64,000 nucleotides of DNA from Alteromonadaceae bacterium BrNp21-10. Lineage in GTDB: Bacteria > Pseudomonadota > Gammaproteobacteria > Enterobacterales > Alteromonadaceae. A program made the position numbers and the translations under genes. The stretch covers positions 1 to 64,000 of the forward strand of contig JAUHQD010000017.1 of the NCBI GenBank assembly GCA_030418115.1, given 5' to 3'. Shown here piece by piece: positions 37,074 through 45,881 of the stretch (its first letter is position 1; each line of letters starts with the position of its first letter). The notes beneath the pieces were generated by a model. It searched no databases. It was not told the origin of the DNA and worked only from the letters and a program-made list of their open reading frames with translations.

Positions 37074-38093
37074 TTAATCAGCGACGTTAATCACCACTTT
37101 GCTAAAAGCGCCTCGAGCAAGATGTTCGTAGGCTTCAATAGCTTGCTCGAATGAATACACCTGATCGATAACGGGTTTGATTTGATGTTTGTTATAAAAC
37201 ACATTCATGCGTTCAAAGGACGTCCGTGGCGCGACTGCGATACCGCGAATGGTAGTTTGACGGAAGATAAGCGGCATCAAGCTGAGCTTGGAAGTTTGCC
37301 CGGTTAAGAATCCTACTTGAGCAATAAGCCCCGTCACTTTGGTAGCTAAAACCGATTGGTTTATGCCATCCCCACCCGCGACATCAATAGTAATATCAAC
37401 ACCAAGCCCATCGGTTAGTTCAAGTACCTTTTGTTCCCAGTTGGCATGAGTACGATAATTAATCCCGTGCTTGACCCCTAACTTTTTAACTCGCGCAAGA
37501 TTCTCGTCACTGCTAGAGGTAGCGATAACGTCAGCGCCATGGGCAATGGCAATTTGCGCTGCAGCAATAGCTACACCACCGGTACCTTGAACTAACACCG
37601 TTTGTCCCGGTTGAAGATTACCAACATCCATCAACGCATACCAAGCGGTTAACGCCGCGATAGGCAAGGTTGCGGCTTCTTCGTCAGATAAAGCTTCTGG
37701 CGCTTTGACTGCACTTTCTTCATGTATAATCATGTACTCAGCTAATCCACCTGGCAGTGGCATACCGAGGCAATAGTCAGGCTCATTAGGACCTGGCGCA
37801 CCATCAATCCAACGTGAATACAACGTTGAATTAACACGGTCGCCAATTTCAAAACGGCTGACACCTTCACCAACTGCAACCACTTCACCGGCAGCATCAG
37901 ATACAGGGATAAGTGGCTTAGGCACCATGTGTGGTTCATAAATACCATCAACGATCGCTTTGTCGCGAAAATTAAGTGACACCGCGCCCACTTTAACCAA
38001 TAACTCACCGGCTTGTGGAACTGGGGTTGGGACTTCGCCCAAAGCTAAATTTTCTAATCCAAAATCATTGAGTAACCATGCTTTCATTTTCAA
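37074..38093 (-). CDS. Zinc-independent NAD(P)-dependent alcohol dehydrogenase/quinone oxidoreductase (MDR family)
   Basis: 339 aa. The fold is the medium-chain dehydrogenase type: an N-terminal GroES-like domain (VSLNFRDKAIVDG), then a Rossmann domain with VQGTGGVAIAAAQIA. The catalytic-zinc ligands of true ADH are not evident, placing it with quinone-oxidoreductase-like enzymes using NADPH. It is divergent from a LysR gene 132 bp away, which probably regulates it. The substrate is unknown. Confidence 0.88.
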   Translation of the reverse strand: MKMKAWLLNDFGLENLALGEVPTPVPQAGELLVKVGAVSLNFRDKAIVDGIYEPHMVPKPLIPVSDAAGEVVAVGEGVSRFEIGDRVNSTLYSRWIDGAPGPNEPDYCLGMPLPGGLAEYMIIHEESAVKAPEALSDEEAATLPIAALTAWYALMDVGNLQPGQTVLVQGTGGVAIAAAQIAIAHGADVIATSSSDENLARVKKLGVKHGINYRTHANWEQKVLELTDGLGVDITIDVAGGDGINQSVLATKVTGLIAQVGFLTGQTSKLSLMPLIFRQTTIRGIAVAPRTSFERMNVFYNKHQIKPVIDQVYSFEQAIEAYEHLARGAFSKVVINVAD

Positions 38094-38225
38094 CGTACCT
38101 TTTATTAAGTTTGAATATATATGCGCTAGGCAAGTGTTATACGCTTATTTTAATTCATTCTTAATTTTCTATTTATAGGCATATAATACGAACATTGATT
38201 CCTTAAATTCTATAATCGAGTGCTT

Positions 38226-39140
38226 ATGGAAGACCGATTTATCGGTATTAAAGCTTTTGTAACCGCCATTGATAAAGGCAGTTTCACCGCCGCAGCGGAA
38301 ACATTGGGACTTACAGGCTCGGCTATTGGGAAAAGCATTGCCAAGTTAGAGCATCGAATTGGTGTGCAACTATTGCATAGAACGACTCGACGCATTGACC
38401 TAACAACAGAAGGTGAGGTTTACCTGGCCAGTTGCCGCCGGATAATTGAAGAGCTGGACAATACCGAAGCGATGTTAAAAGCCGGGCATAAAAAACCCGT
38501 TGGACGGGTAAGGGTTGATTTACCGACAACGTTTGGAAGAAAACATATATTGCCCACATTGCTTAAGTTAGGAGCGGACAACCCTAGTCTTGATTTCGCA
38601 GTAACTTTCAGCGATCAGGCGGTAGATATGGTTGCAGAAGGCATTGATGTCACCGTTCGGATCGGCCTGCTAGATAATTATCCTGATTTAATTGCCCGCA
38701 AGCTAGGTGAACAGCGTTTGTTTATTTGTGCCGCACCTTCTTATCTCGAACGTAATGGCATACCGCAACATCTATCCGATTTAGCCAATCATGATTGTAT
38801 GATTGGCTGGCGTAAGGCCAGAAGGCAGGGATGGCTGATCAAAACGGAAACGGGAGAAATGGAGTTAACCGACATCAATATAAGACATGAACTCACCGAT
38901 GGCGATGCATTACTACAAGCCTGTGTTCAAGGATGTGGCCTAGCACAACTGCCAAATTGGTTGGCCGAGCCAGCAATTAAAGCAGGAATACTCATTCCCG
39001 TCCTAATGGAATATTCAGGCGGCACAATGCCCATTCACGTACTGTGGCAAAAAACCTGGCACCTGCAACCCAAGGTCCGTGTGACCATTGATGCATTAAC
39101 CTCATTGTCAGAACTTGAAGCTGATATTTTCAGTAATTAA
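38226..39140 (+). CDS. LysR-family transcriptional regulator
   Basis: 304 aa from the ATG at 38226; a GTG six bases earlier is in frame. The N-terminal winged HTH reads IKAFVTAIDKGSFTAAAETL, then GKSIAKLEHRIGVQLLHRTT. The C-terminal effector-binding domain is of the PBP2 type found in the CrgA/DmlR-like group. The divergent position next to the alcohol dehydrogenase gene is the usual LysR layout for control of that neighbour. The inducer is unknown. Confidence 0.92.
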   Translation: MEDRFIGIKAFVTAIDKGSFTAAAETLGLTGSAIGKSIAKLEHRIGVQLLHRTTRRIDLTTEGEVYLASCRRIIEELDNTEAMLKAGHKKPVGRVRVDLPTTFGRKHILPTLLKLGADNPSLDFAVTFSDQAVDMVAEGIDVTVRIGLLDNYPDLIARKLGEQRLFICAAPSYLERNGIPQHLSDLANHDCMIGWRKARRQGWLIKTETGEMELTDINIRHELTDGDALLQACVQGCGLAQLPNWLAEPAIKAGILIPVLMEYSGGTMPIHVLWQKTWHLQPKVRVTIDALTSLSELEADIFSN

Positions 39141-39453
39141 TGTAAGAAGCAGTAATCACCTAATGTGGCTGATTAAACACAAAGAATTTTCGTGCTTGTA
39201 GTAACTACGTTAAATGACAGCGGTTTAAACAGAATCAATAGTCGAAATAGTCATTCTGGTTCTGATATTTCTATGCAGTTTCTAGCTTCATGTTTTGCAT
39301 TGTAAATATGGCATTGCTTGCTGTATAAAAGCACTATTAAATGGAATTCTATGCTGTACAAACTTATATTTTTATAGCGTCTCAAATCCATTGCTTAACC
39401 TACAAAACGTAACTATTTTTATCACAATATCTGTATTCTAAAAGGGAATTACT
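39141..39453. other. Intergenic region without recognised elements
   Basis: 313 bp between the LysR gene and the CsgG-type operon. It presumably contains the operon promoter. No hexamer pair at good spacing, hairpin or small frame is convincing. An aaaggga ribosome site precedes the next start codon. Confidence 0.4.
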
Positions 39454-40134
39454 GTGTTCAATATTAAATCACAAACGCTAAAATTAACGTTATTGGCGGC
39501 GGTTGCTACCAGCGCAATTTCTGGATGTGCAACAACGTCTTCAAAAGTTATCCAAACACCAACGGTTGCCAGCTATAACACCCAATATAACGGTGAAAAA
39601 AGTAAACTGGTTGTCGGCCAGTTTGTTAATCGTTCTAGTTTCCAAAATGGCATTTTTTCAACGGGCCAAGATAGATTAGGTAATCAGGCCAAAACTAGCT
39701 TGATGAGCCATTTGCAGCAAACCAACCGATTTGTGGTATTGGACAGAGACAACATGCAGATGTTGGCAGAAGAAGCTAAGCGCTCAGGAGCACAACAGTC
39801 CATCTCTGGTGCCAAATTTGTGATTACCGGTGATGTGACTGAATTTGGCCGTAAGGCAGTTGGCGACAAACAGTTATTCGGTTTGTTAGGTAAAGGTAAG
39901 TCGCAAATTGCCTATGCAAAAGTCACACTCAATGTGGTTGATGTTACTTCTGCAGAAGTGGTGTATTCAGTTCAGGGGGCTGGTGAATATAGTCTTTCAG
40001 AGCGTGAAGTTCTAGGATTTGGCAGCACTGCTAGCTACGACGCCACACTAAATGGCAAAGTCTTGGACTTGGCCATCCGTGAAGTCGTTAACAAACTAGT
40101 GACGGGCATTGAATCTGGCACATGGAAGATTTAA
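39454..40134 (+). CDS. CsgG/HfaB-family outer-membrane lipoprotein
   Basis: 226 aa. The lipobox is ISGC (Cys25). The mature chain has the CsgG fold pattern: KLVVGQFVNRSSFQNGIF, TSLMSHLQQTNRFVVLDRDNM, a gating-loop-like FVITGDVTEFG, and KVTLNVVDVTSAEVVYS. CsgG homologues form oligomeric outer-membrane pores or assemble periplasmic complexes. There are no curli subunit genes nearby. The following two lipoprotein genes (DUF4810 and DUF799) form a conserved trio with CsgG-like proteins in other Proteobacteria. Confidence 0.85.
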   Translation: MFNIKSQTLKLTLLAAVATSAISGCATTSSKVIQTPTVASYNTQYNGEKSKLVVGQFVNRSSFQNGIFSTGQDRLGNQAKTSLMSHLQQTNRFVVLDRDNMQMLAEEAKRSGAQQSISGAKFVITGDVTEFGRKAVGDKQLFGLLGKGKSQIAYAKVTLNVVDVTSAEVVYSVQGAGEYSLSEREVLGFGSTASYDATLNGKVLDLAIREVVNKLVTGIESGTWKI

Positions 40135-40148
40135 AGCAAGGAAGTAAC

Positions 40149-40493
40149 ATGAAAAAGTTAATTTCCGCAGCGATACTGGTTATTGGCGTATTCGGCTGTA
40201 AATCCACCGAACCTTTGTACTACTACGGAGGCTTTAACACTGCGGTTTATAGTTACTTCAAAGCTGACGAAGTCAGTGCCGAACAACAAATAACTATCTT
40301 ACAAGAAGTCATCCAAAAGGCGGCGGCCCACAGTAAGCCTGTCGCGCCGGGTGTGCATGCGCATCTAGGCATGTTGTATTTCGAAACAGGCAATACGGAG
40401 CTTGGGCGTCAGCATTTCGATCAGGAAAAACTATTGTTCCCCGAGTCTAAGCAGTATATCGATTTTCTGTTGAAATCATCAAAGGCGGCCTAA
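40149..40493 (+). CDS. DUF4810-family lipoprotein
   Basis: 114 aa from ATG 40149, preceded by aaggaagtaac; an upstream in-frame ATG at 40122 overlaps the previous gene and is unlikely. The lipobox is VFGC (Cys17). Features of DUF4810 include PLYYYGGFNTAVYSYFKAD and a TPR-like helical pair ending HLGMLYFETGNTELGRQHF. It lies between the CsgG-like and DUF799 genes with 14 bp and 1 bp gaps. It probably acts in the same outer-membrane complex. Confidence 0.82.
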   Translation: MKKLISAAILVIGVFGCKSTEPLYYYGGFNTAVYSYFKADEVSAEQQITILQEVIQKAAAHSKPVAPGVHAHLGMLYFETGNTELGRQHFDQEKLLFPESKQYIDFLLKSSKAA

Positions 40494-40494
40494 A

Positions 40495-41172
40495 ATGAAT
40501 CAAGTTAAATTACTACTCAGCTTGTTCGCCGTGACCTTGGTCAGTGGATGCGTAAACATGCCTGCAGGTCATGACTACAGCGCATTCAGAAGTGCCGATC
40601 CACACTCTATATTAGTGTTGCCGCCCATCAACAATACCCCCGAAGTAGTCGCGCCATACAGTGTCATGTCGCAAGTAATCGCCCCTATTGCAGAATCGGG
40701 CTTTTACGTATTTCCGGTGGCAGTGGTTGATCAAACCTTTAAAAGCAACGGTCTCACTATCGCCAATGATGTACATGGAGTACCAGTCAATAAACTACGG
40801 GAGATTTTTGGTGCGGATGCAGCACTGTATTTAACCATCGACGACTACGGCACAAGCTATGCGATTATTTCTAGTGAAACAAGAGTCACCGTATCGGCAA
40901 CATTAGTTGATTTGCATAGCGGTACTGTGTTGTGGCAGAAGTCGGCAACCGCGTCTTCCGCAGAAACCCAAAATAATAGCGGTGGTGGGTTGATTGGTGC
41001 ACTTGTAGTCGCCGCAATTAGCCAGATCGTTGAAACCGTTACCGATAGAGGTTTTGATATTGCAGCACTTACGACTAGCAGACTGCTGTCAGCCGAGACC
41101 CACAACGGCCTGCTGTATGGTCCCCGTTCACCAAAATATGGTCAACCTGCTCCTAGCGAGAAAGCAAAGTAG
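40495..41172 (+). CDS. DUF799 (GNA1162)-family lipoprotein
   Basis: 225 aa. The lipobox is VSGC (Cys19). The mature part resembles the DUF799/GNA1162 fold (SILVLPPINNTPEVVAPYSV, then the region around KLREIFGADAALYLTIDDYGT). Structural studies of this family describe TolB-N/CsgG-like folds. It starts one base after the DUF4810 stop. The trio likely forms an envelope complex for export or assembly. Confidence 0.84.
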   Translation: MNQVKLLLSLFAVTLVSGCVNMPAGHDYSAFRSADPHSILVLPPINNTPEVVAPYSVMSQVIAPIAESGFYVFPVAVVDQTFKSNGLTIANDVHGVPVNKLREIFGADAALYLTIDDYGTSYAIISSETRVTVSATLVDLHSGTVLWQKSATASSAETQNNSGGGLIGALVVAAISQIVETVTDRGFDIAALTTSRLLSAETHNGLLYGPRSPKYGQPAPSEKAK

Positions 41173-41180
41173 AGCCTAAG

Positions 41181-41243
41181 TAACCTCTGTTCGGGAAAAG
41201 CAACGCCTTACAACACAGCTATTCTTATCCCGAACTGAGGTTA
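41181..41243 (+). repeat. Long inverted repeat after the lipoprotein operon
   Basis: taacctctgttcggg (41181-41195) is inverted at 41229-41243 with one mismatch, separated by 33 bases. It lies 9 bp after the DUF799 stop. It may end transcription of the operon, although no T tract follows; an RNA-stabilising structure is the alternative. Confidence 0.4.
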
Positions 41244-41414
41244 AGTATAGAGTTGGCTGCAACCAGCCCACTCTGTATTAAAAACAAATTAGGCAAAAAA
41301 TGTTGAAAAAAGTGGATAGATGTAAGGCAGACCAGAAGGTCAATTTACACTGGTCAGGTTATCTCCGGTTCACCATCACGCTTTAATTATCCCATTGACT
41401 AAAAAGACTAGATT

Positions 41415-43712
41415 TTACTTATTTGTAAATACCTTAACTGGCTCAATACTGCGGTGGCTATTGCTGAATACATTCTTTGTTTTAAGTACCCGTTTGGCTT
41501 GTTCCGCGTCTAGCGGCTTGGAAAAAACAAAACCCTGAAAACTTGTACACCCTAGCGTTTGTAATTTCTCTACTTCTTCACGTTTTTCAGTGCCTTCCGC
41601 CAATATGTCTATATCTAAAACCCGACACATCGCAATTATCGCTTCCACTACTTTTGCCTTTCGTTCATCCAGATGAATATCTTTAATGAACTGCCTGTCT
41701 ATTTTGACCCGCTTCACCGGATAAGAAATGAGTTTTGATAATCCCGAATACCCCTTACCGAAATCATCTAAGCTAATCGTAAACCCCCAGTCAGTAAGAG
41801 TTGTGGTGAGTTTTAATGCTTTTTCAATATTACTGCTGATGGCCGATTCTGTTAATTCTAATTCGATTAGCTGCGGATTAATGTGTTGTTCCAACAAAGA
41901 ATAAATAAGATGTTTTTCAAAATCGTCCTGATCAAGATCAATACCTGAAATGTTTAAGGCAATTGGCACTAAATCAACACCTTGTTTTTCCCAGTCTGCG
42001 ATTTGCATGCAAATATTAGTTATCAGCCATTGTGTGATTTTGGGTACTAACCCAGATTTTTCAGCTATTGGTATAAAAATAGCCGGAGAGACTAAGCCAA
42101 TAACCGATGAATTCCAGCGTAATAATGCTTCTAATCCAATAACTTGACCGTCGGCTTTAACTTTGGGGTGGTAGACAATCTTCAATTCATTTGTCGAGAT
42201 CGCTTCATTGAGTAAAATACTGATTTCTTGATGTTCTATAAAGCGTTCTAAACTTGATGTTTCATAAAAATTAATTTGTGAACGCGTTGAATGCACCGCA
42301 TACAAGGCATTATTAATTAGTTTTTCAGCGCTACCGTTCTGCGAGTCTGGGAATGAAATTCCGGCCTGAAGATTGACGGAGACTGAATGCTCTTCCAATT
42401 CTATTACTTTTGGAATGTTGCTTAAAAAGGACTGAACTACGGCACGTACCTGCATGATTGATATTTCACACACTATGCTCAAATTGGTTGCATCAATCGA
42501 TGCAAGATGGCTTTTAGCTTGTAGCCCGGCTTGCCAATGTTTAGATAACTCTTTGACTAACACCGGTAGGATTTGGAAACCGTATTTTTGCTCTATGAAT
42601 TGGGCGTTACTTATTTTAACGGTGATTAAGCAAAAGTTATTTGGCTTATTGCTTAACATGTTCTTTATTTTATCGGCCAACCATAGACGATTTGGCAAAC
42701 CTGTTTCCTGATATAATTTTTGCTGACGATTAATAATAGATTGCGCTGCAAGCGTTTTATGCAGCATCACTTTAGCGGTTATATCGTGAACGGTGAGAAA
42801 AAAATACTCGTCGTCAAATAACTTACTGCGCGTTAATTTAAACGCTTTAATCTTACCGTTAATAGAGCGATTAACCACTTTTTCGCCGGCATCTGTTGGA
42901 AAATCACCAAACAGTTCTGCCACATGAATGGGTTTAATACCGTTTTGTTCCTTAGCATTAAGTAGTTGTTCGGCAGCCAAGTTAATTTCTTTTATTAAAC
43001 CACTGCTATGGACTACAAGTTTGGCAATATCAGTATCGACGAATAACGTTTTGTAGAAATCTTTTTGTGTTTGCAGATCTATATTTGTTTCAGTCAGTTG
43101 TTGATTTAAACGTCTTGTCGCAAGACTAGAACGAGCGACACCAAGGGGCGCACAGATATTAAAAAACAAAAATATGATGCTGATAATATAAACATTGGCA
43201 TACTCTAACGGATCGTGAGGTGATAAATATTGGTTGAATTGAAAACCACTCAGCAATGCCATAAAAGGCAGAATGTTAAGGAACATGCAAACAAAACCGA
43301 CTCTTGCCCCGAATAAAATAAACGCGGCAAGTGGTAACGAAAATACGAAGACGGGACCAAAAACAGCCAGAACAGGGTCTTGTGCGATGATATTTATAGA
43401 AAGAGCAGCAGCCAAAATAGTAAATAATAGGCTATAGGCGCTGATAGTGTAATGTGAGCCGGATAACCACAACTGCAGCCCAGCAAAGAGATAAAAAAAT
43501 ACCGTAAGTGGGATAACAGCATTGAAGTCAACATTAGCAGCACTGATGCAACTATGAACCGCTACGGCCGAGTAAAATGTAAAGCCGGTGATGATCATAA
43601 TGCGCAAAGCACTTATTCGCCATCTCTCAATGCCATTATGGGTACCTTCTAAATCAGAAAGCATGACATAACTTAGAAACCCAGCAGTTAAAGACCGAAT
43701 CATTGCTCGCAT
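41415..43712 (-). CDS. Membrane PAS-GGDEF(degenerate)-EAL c-di-GMP phosphodiesterase
   Basis: 765 aa. The N-terminus has about six or seven transmembrane helices (to about 200), then a PAS-like domain (about 210-315). A GGDEF domain follows whose signature is lost (LASIDATNLS in that region). The EAL domain is intact: GLEALLRWN, ALNISGIDL, LELTESAI, LDDFGKGYSGLSK, KIDRQFI and ILAEGTE. It should therefore degrade c-di-GMP, with the GGDEF part perhaps binding GTP. No operon partner. Confidence 0.9.
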   Translation of the reverse strand: MRAMIRSLTAGFLSYVMLSDLEGTHNGIERWRISALRIMIITGFTFYSAVAVHSCISAANVDFNAVIPLTVFFYLFAGLQLWLSGSHYTISAYSLLFTILAAALSINIIAQDPVLAVFGPVFVFSLPLAAFILFGARVGFVCMFLNILPFMALLSGFQFNQYLSPHDPLEYANVYIISIIFLFFNICAPLGVARSSLATRRLNQQLTETNIDLQTQKDFYKTLFVDTDIAKLVVHSSGLIKEINLAAEQLLNAKEQNGIKPIHVAELFGDFPTDAGEKVVNRSINGKIKAFKLTRSKLFDDEYFFLTVHDITAKVMLHKTLAAQSIINRQQKLYQETGLPNRLWLADKIKNMLSNKPNNFCLITVKISNAQFIEQKYGFQILPVLVKELSKHWQAGLQAKSHLASIDATNLSIVCEISIMQVRAVVQSFLSNIPKVIELEEHSVSVNLQAGISFPDSQNGSAEKLINNALYAVHSTRSQINFYETSSLERFIEHQEISILLNEAISTNELKIVYHPKVKADGQVIGLEALLRWNSSVIGLVSPAIFIPIAEKSGLVPKITQWLITNICMQIADWEKQGVDLVPIALNISGIDLDQDDFEKHLIYSLLEQHINPQLIELELTESAISSNIEKALKLTTTLTDWGFTISLDDFGKGYSGLSKLISYPVKRVKIDRQFIKDIHLDERKAKVVEAIIAMCRVLDIDILAEGTEKREEVEKLQTLGCTSFQGFVFSKPLDAEQAKRVLKTKNVFSNSHRSIEPVKVFTNK

Positions 43713-44039
43713 AGATTTACTTAACCTTAAATAACCAGCTAATTATCCCAACTAGAATTTATCCACTATAACCTAAACAACTAATATTACTAACGTTTTT
43801 GCATTTAAATGATTTTTTAGAAAAATAAAGCCACTCCATAAAAATCATCAAAAGTCACATTAATTTATTACTTTATTATTTTTATTTCGGGTAATTTAGC
43901 TCAATCTGCGAGGGGTTTTCCGCTGTTTATTTGTTGAAGTGCCTTAGTTAAACAAGACACTGCTCCCTCAGTACTTTCAACTCCACACTTAGTATTGAGT
44001 AAAAAAATTATGCGATGTGGTTTCAATCCAACACTCCAA

Positions 44040-44065
44040 CTTACGCTTAAAATATCAAACGTAAG
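44040..44065. promoter_or_regulatory. Upstream operator-like inverted repeat of hipBA-1 (O1)
   Basis: cttacgcttaa (44040-44050) and tcaaacgtaag (44055-44065) are imperfectly inverted (9 of 11 match). The half-site aaacgtaag is the same as in the repeat over the promoter at 44117-44150, so both are probable binding sites of the same regulator. Confidence 0.5.
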
Positions 44066-44091
44066 CATACTCATGCACAAATAAATAAACA

Positions 44092-44120
44092 TTGAACATT
44101 AAAAATAAATACCCTATATT
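44092..44120 (+). promoter_or_regulatory. Sigma70 promoter of hipBA-1
   Basis: TTGAAC (44092-44097), 17-bp spacer, TATATT (44115-44120). The predicted start falls near 44127, inside the operator O2, 26 bp before the hipB start codon. Confidence 0.6.
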
Positions 44121-44150
44121 TCAAACATAAGCACACTTACGTTTGAAATA
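44117..44150. promoter_or_regulatory. Promoter-overlapping operator of hipBA-1 (O2)
   Basis: tatttcaaacataag (44117-44131) faces cttacgtttgaaata (44136-44150) with one mismatch across four bases. It covers the end of the -10 element and the start site, two bases before the hipB start codon. This is the expected position for HipB-type autorepression. Confidence 0.6.
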
Positions 44151-44152
44151 TC

Positions 44153-44443
44153 ATGCAAAAAACACAACATCTACTAAAATCCATCGGCGAACTCACTAAA
44201 AAAATCAGAAGCACGTCAATGGATCAAAAAGAGTTGGCTACCCGCGTGGGAATTGGGCGCAATACGGTTTCCTCAATCGAAAACGGCAAAAGCGTTAGTG
44301 CCGAATCGCTGTTCCTCGTTCTTGAGCACCTAGACTTAATTGACGACATTCAAGACATTATTGACCAACAGCTGGCCAACACCACTAGTAAGCTCAGCCG
44401 CAAATCACGTAAGCAAATTGAAGAACTAGATAATGATTTCTAA
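44153..44443 (+). CDS. HipB-like XRE-family antitoxin (module 1)
   Basis: 96 aa. A Cro/C1-type helix-turn-helix occupies about 15-70: MDQKELATRVGIGRNTVSSIENGKSVSAESL. The charged C-terminus (KLSRKSRKQIEELDNDF) would contact the kinase toxin or DNA. The gene overlaps the HipA-like gene by 11 bases. Repeats over its promoter suggest autoregulation. There is no good ribosome site, and the transcript would have a very short leader. Confidence 0.85.
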   Translation: MQKTQHLLKSIGELTKKIRSTSMDQKELATRVGIGRNTVSSIENGKSVSAESLFLVLEHLDLIDDIQDIIDQQLANTTSKLSRKSRKQIEELDNDF

Positions 44444-45632
44444 AGCCTATGTATTTATCGATGGTCTAGAAGACACCCCAATTGTTTGTGGGGTAATACA
44501 AATTGACGAAGCCCAAAAAACAGGCCGATTCCGCTATGGTAAAAGTTACCTTAGCCGTGCCGACGTTTTTGCCCTAGACCCGGTTAATCTACCGTTATCT
44601 GAACATGAACATACCACTCAATTCAATAAAGGTGTATTCGGTGCACTAGCGGATGCGGGTGCTGATTCTTGGGGGAAAAAAGTCATTCTATCCCTACACA
44701 CCACCAAACCTAAAAATGCTTTAGAATTTTTGCTCGCAGGTTCCGGCATGGGCGTAGGCGCACTGGTTTTTAGTCTTTCCAGCAGCAACTCAAAAACCAA
44801 ATATAACAAGAATTCACTTGGCGACTTACCCATGCTACTCAAAGCCAAAGACGCTATTCTTGCCGATGAAGACATCCCACCCGAAGCTAAAGTAGCTTTT
44901 GAATATGGCTCAAGCATGGGCGGCGCTAGACCAAAGACCATAGTGCAAGACGGCGATATCAGCTACCTTGCCAAATTCAATCGCCCCGATGACATCATCA
45001 ACATAGTAAAAGTAGAACATGCTGCCATGTGTATGTTGAATGAACTGCCCTGCCGTGTTGCCAATACGCTGGTACAACAAACACCCAGTGGCGATGTATT
45101 ACTGGTAGAACGCTTTGATTTACAAAAGGGCAAACCGAACGCCCATTACTTAAGCGCCAACTCGATTTTTAATCAAAACAAGGTTAATACTTCGGTTCTC
45201 AGCACCAGTTATACCTACGGTTACTTAGCGGAATTTATTAGAAAAAATGGCGCAGAACCGCTAGACGCCCATGACCTTTATTATCGCATGGTATTTAACG
45301 TATTCCTCGGTAACACTGACGATCACTCACGCAACCATGCTTTGCTCTACCCTTTTAAACACAAGCACTGGCGCTTATCCCCCGCGTTTGACGTATTACC
45401 CATCAACAATTCCGCGCAGCATAGTATCGGTATCGGCAATGACGGCCGTGAAGGCACAATCGACAACCTACTCAGCCAATCAATGCGCTTTGGCCTAAAA
45501 CAATTTAAAGCCCAAAAAATAATTGATGAAGTACGCCAGCTTACCAATGAGTGGCAAAGTTACTTCACCCAACATGGTGTTGGCGCAGGGGATATAGAAA
45601 GGCTAAAGGCGATTATTCCTAATATTAACTAA
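44433..45632 (+). CDS. HipA-family kinase toxin (module 1)
   Basis: 399 aa. The N-terminal part lacks the long HipA N1 subdomain. Kinase features are present: SSMGGARPKT (ATP-binding loop), YLAKFNRPDD (lysine strand), LLVERFDL, then the catalytic loop NTDDHSRN (294-301) and metal Asp320 in SPAFDVLP. HipA enzymes phosphorylate aminoacyl-tRNA synthetases or related targets and induce dormancy. It is coupled to the HipB-like gene by overlap. Active residues look intact, so toxicity and a need for the antitoxin are expected. Confidence 0.88.
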   Translation: MISKAYVFIDGLEDTPIVCGVIQIDEAQKTGRFRYGKSYLSRADVFALDPVNLPLSEHEHTTQFNKGVFGALADAGADSWGKKVILSLHTTKPKNALEFLLAGSGMGVGALVFSLSSSNSKTKYNKNSLGDLPMLLKAKDAILADEDIPPEAKVAFEYGSSMGGARPKTIVQDGDISYLAKFNRPDDIINIVKVEHAAMCMLNELPCRVANTLVQQTPSGDVLLVERFDLQKGKPNAHYLSANSIFNQNKVNTSVLSTSYTYGYLAEFIRKNGAEPLDAHDLYYRMVFNVFLGNTDDHSRNHALLYPFKHKHWRLSPAFDVLPINNSAQHSIGIGNDGREGTIDNLLSQSMRFGLKQFKAQKIIDEVRQLTNEWQSYFTQHGVGAGDIERLKAIIPNIN

Positions 45633-45881
45633 TTATCTGCCCGCTATTGGGTTGCTAGGCTAAACAGCCAATAAAGTCATTTTTATTAAAAACACCTAAC
45701 AATGTGAGTGTCGGCTTATTTTACAGTCATGACGCATAAATTAGTGTATGCGCCATTAGAAAACGTTATCCAATTGATTTTATTGAATAATGATAAATGG
45801 GCGCACATATTGCTTAAATTATAAACAGGACACGATGTACCTAAATTAATATAAGTATAACTACTAAACAGGACGGTTTTT

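Larger units (their letters stand above)
43713..44152. other. Intergenic region upstream of hipBA-1
   Basis: 440 bp. The right part carries the hipBA promoter and two operator-like repeats (listed separately). The left part is A/T-rich without recognised elements. A 63-codon minus-strand frame (43901-44092) runs over the first operator and has no family resemblance. Confidence 0.4.

Noticed and set aside
43901-44092. 63-codon minus-strand frame upstream of hipBA-1
   Set aside because: It runs through an operator-like repeat and the promoter region and resembles nothing known.
45729-45824. 31-codon plus-strand frame before the PEP-CTERM gene
   Set aside because: No ribosome site and no recognisable family. 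It is too short to support as a gene.
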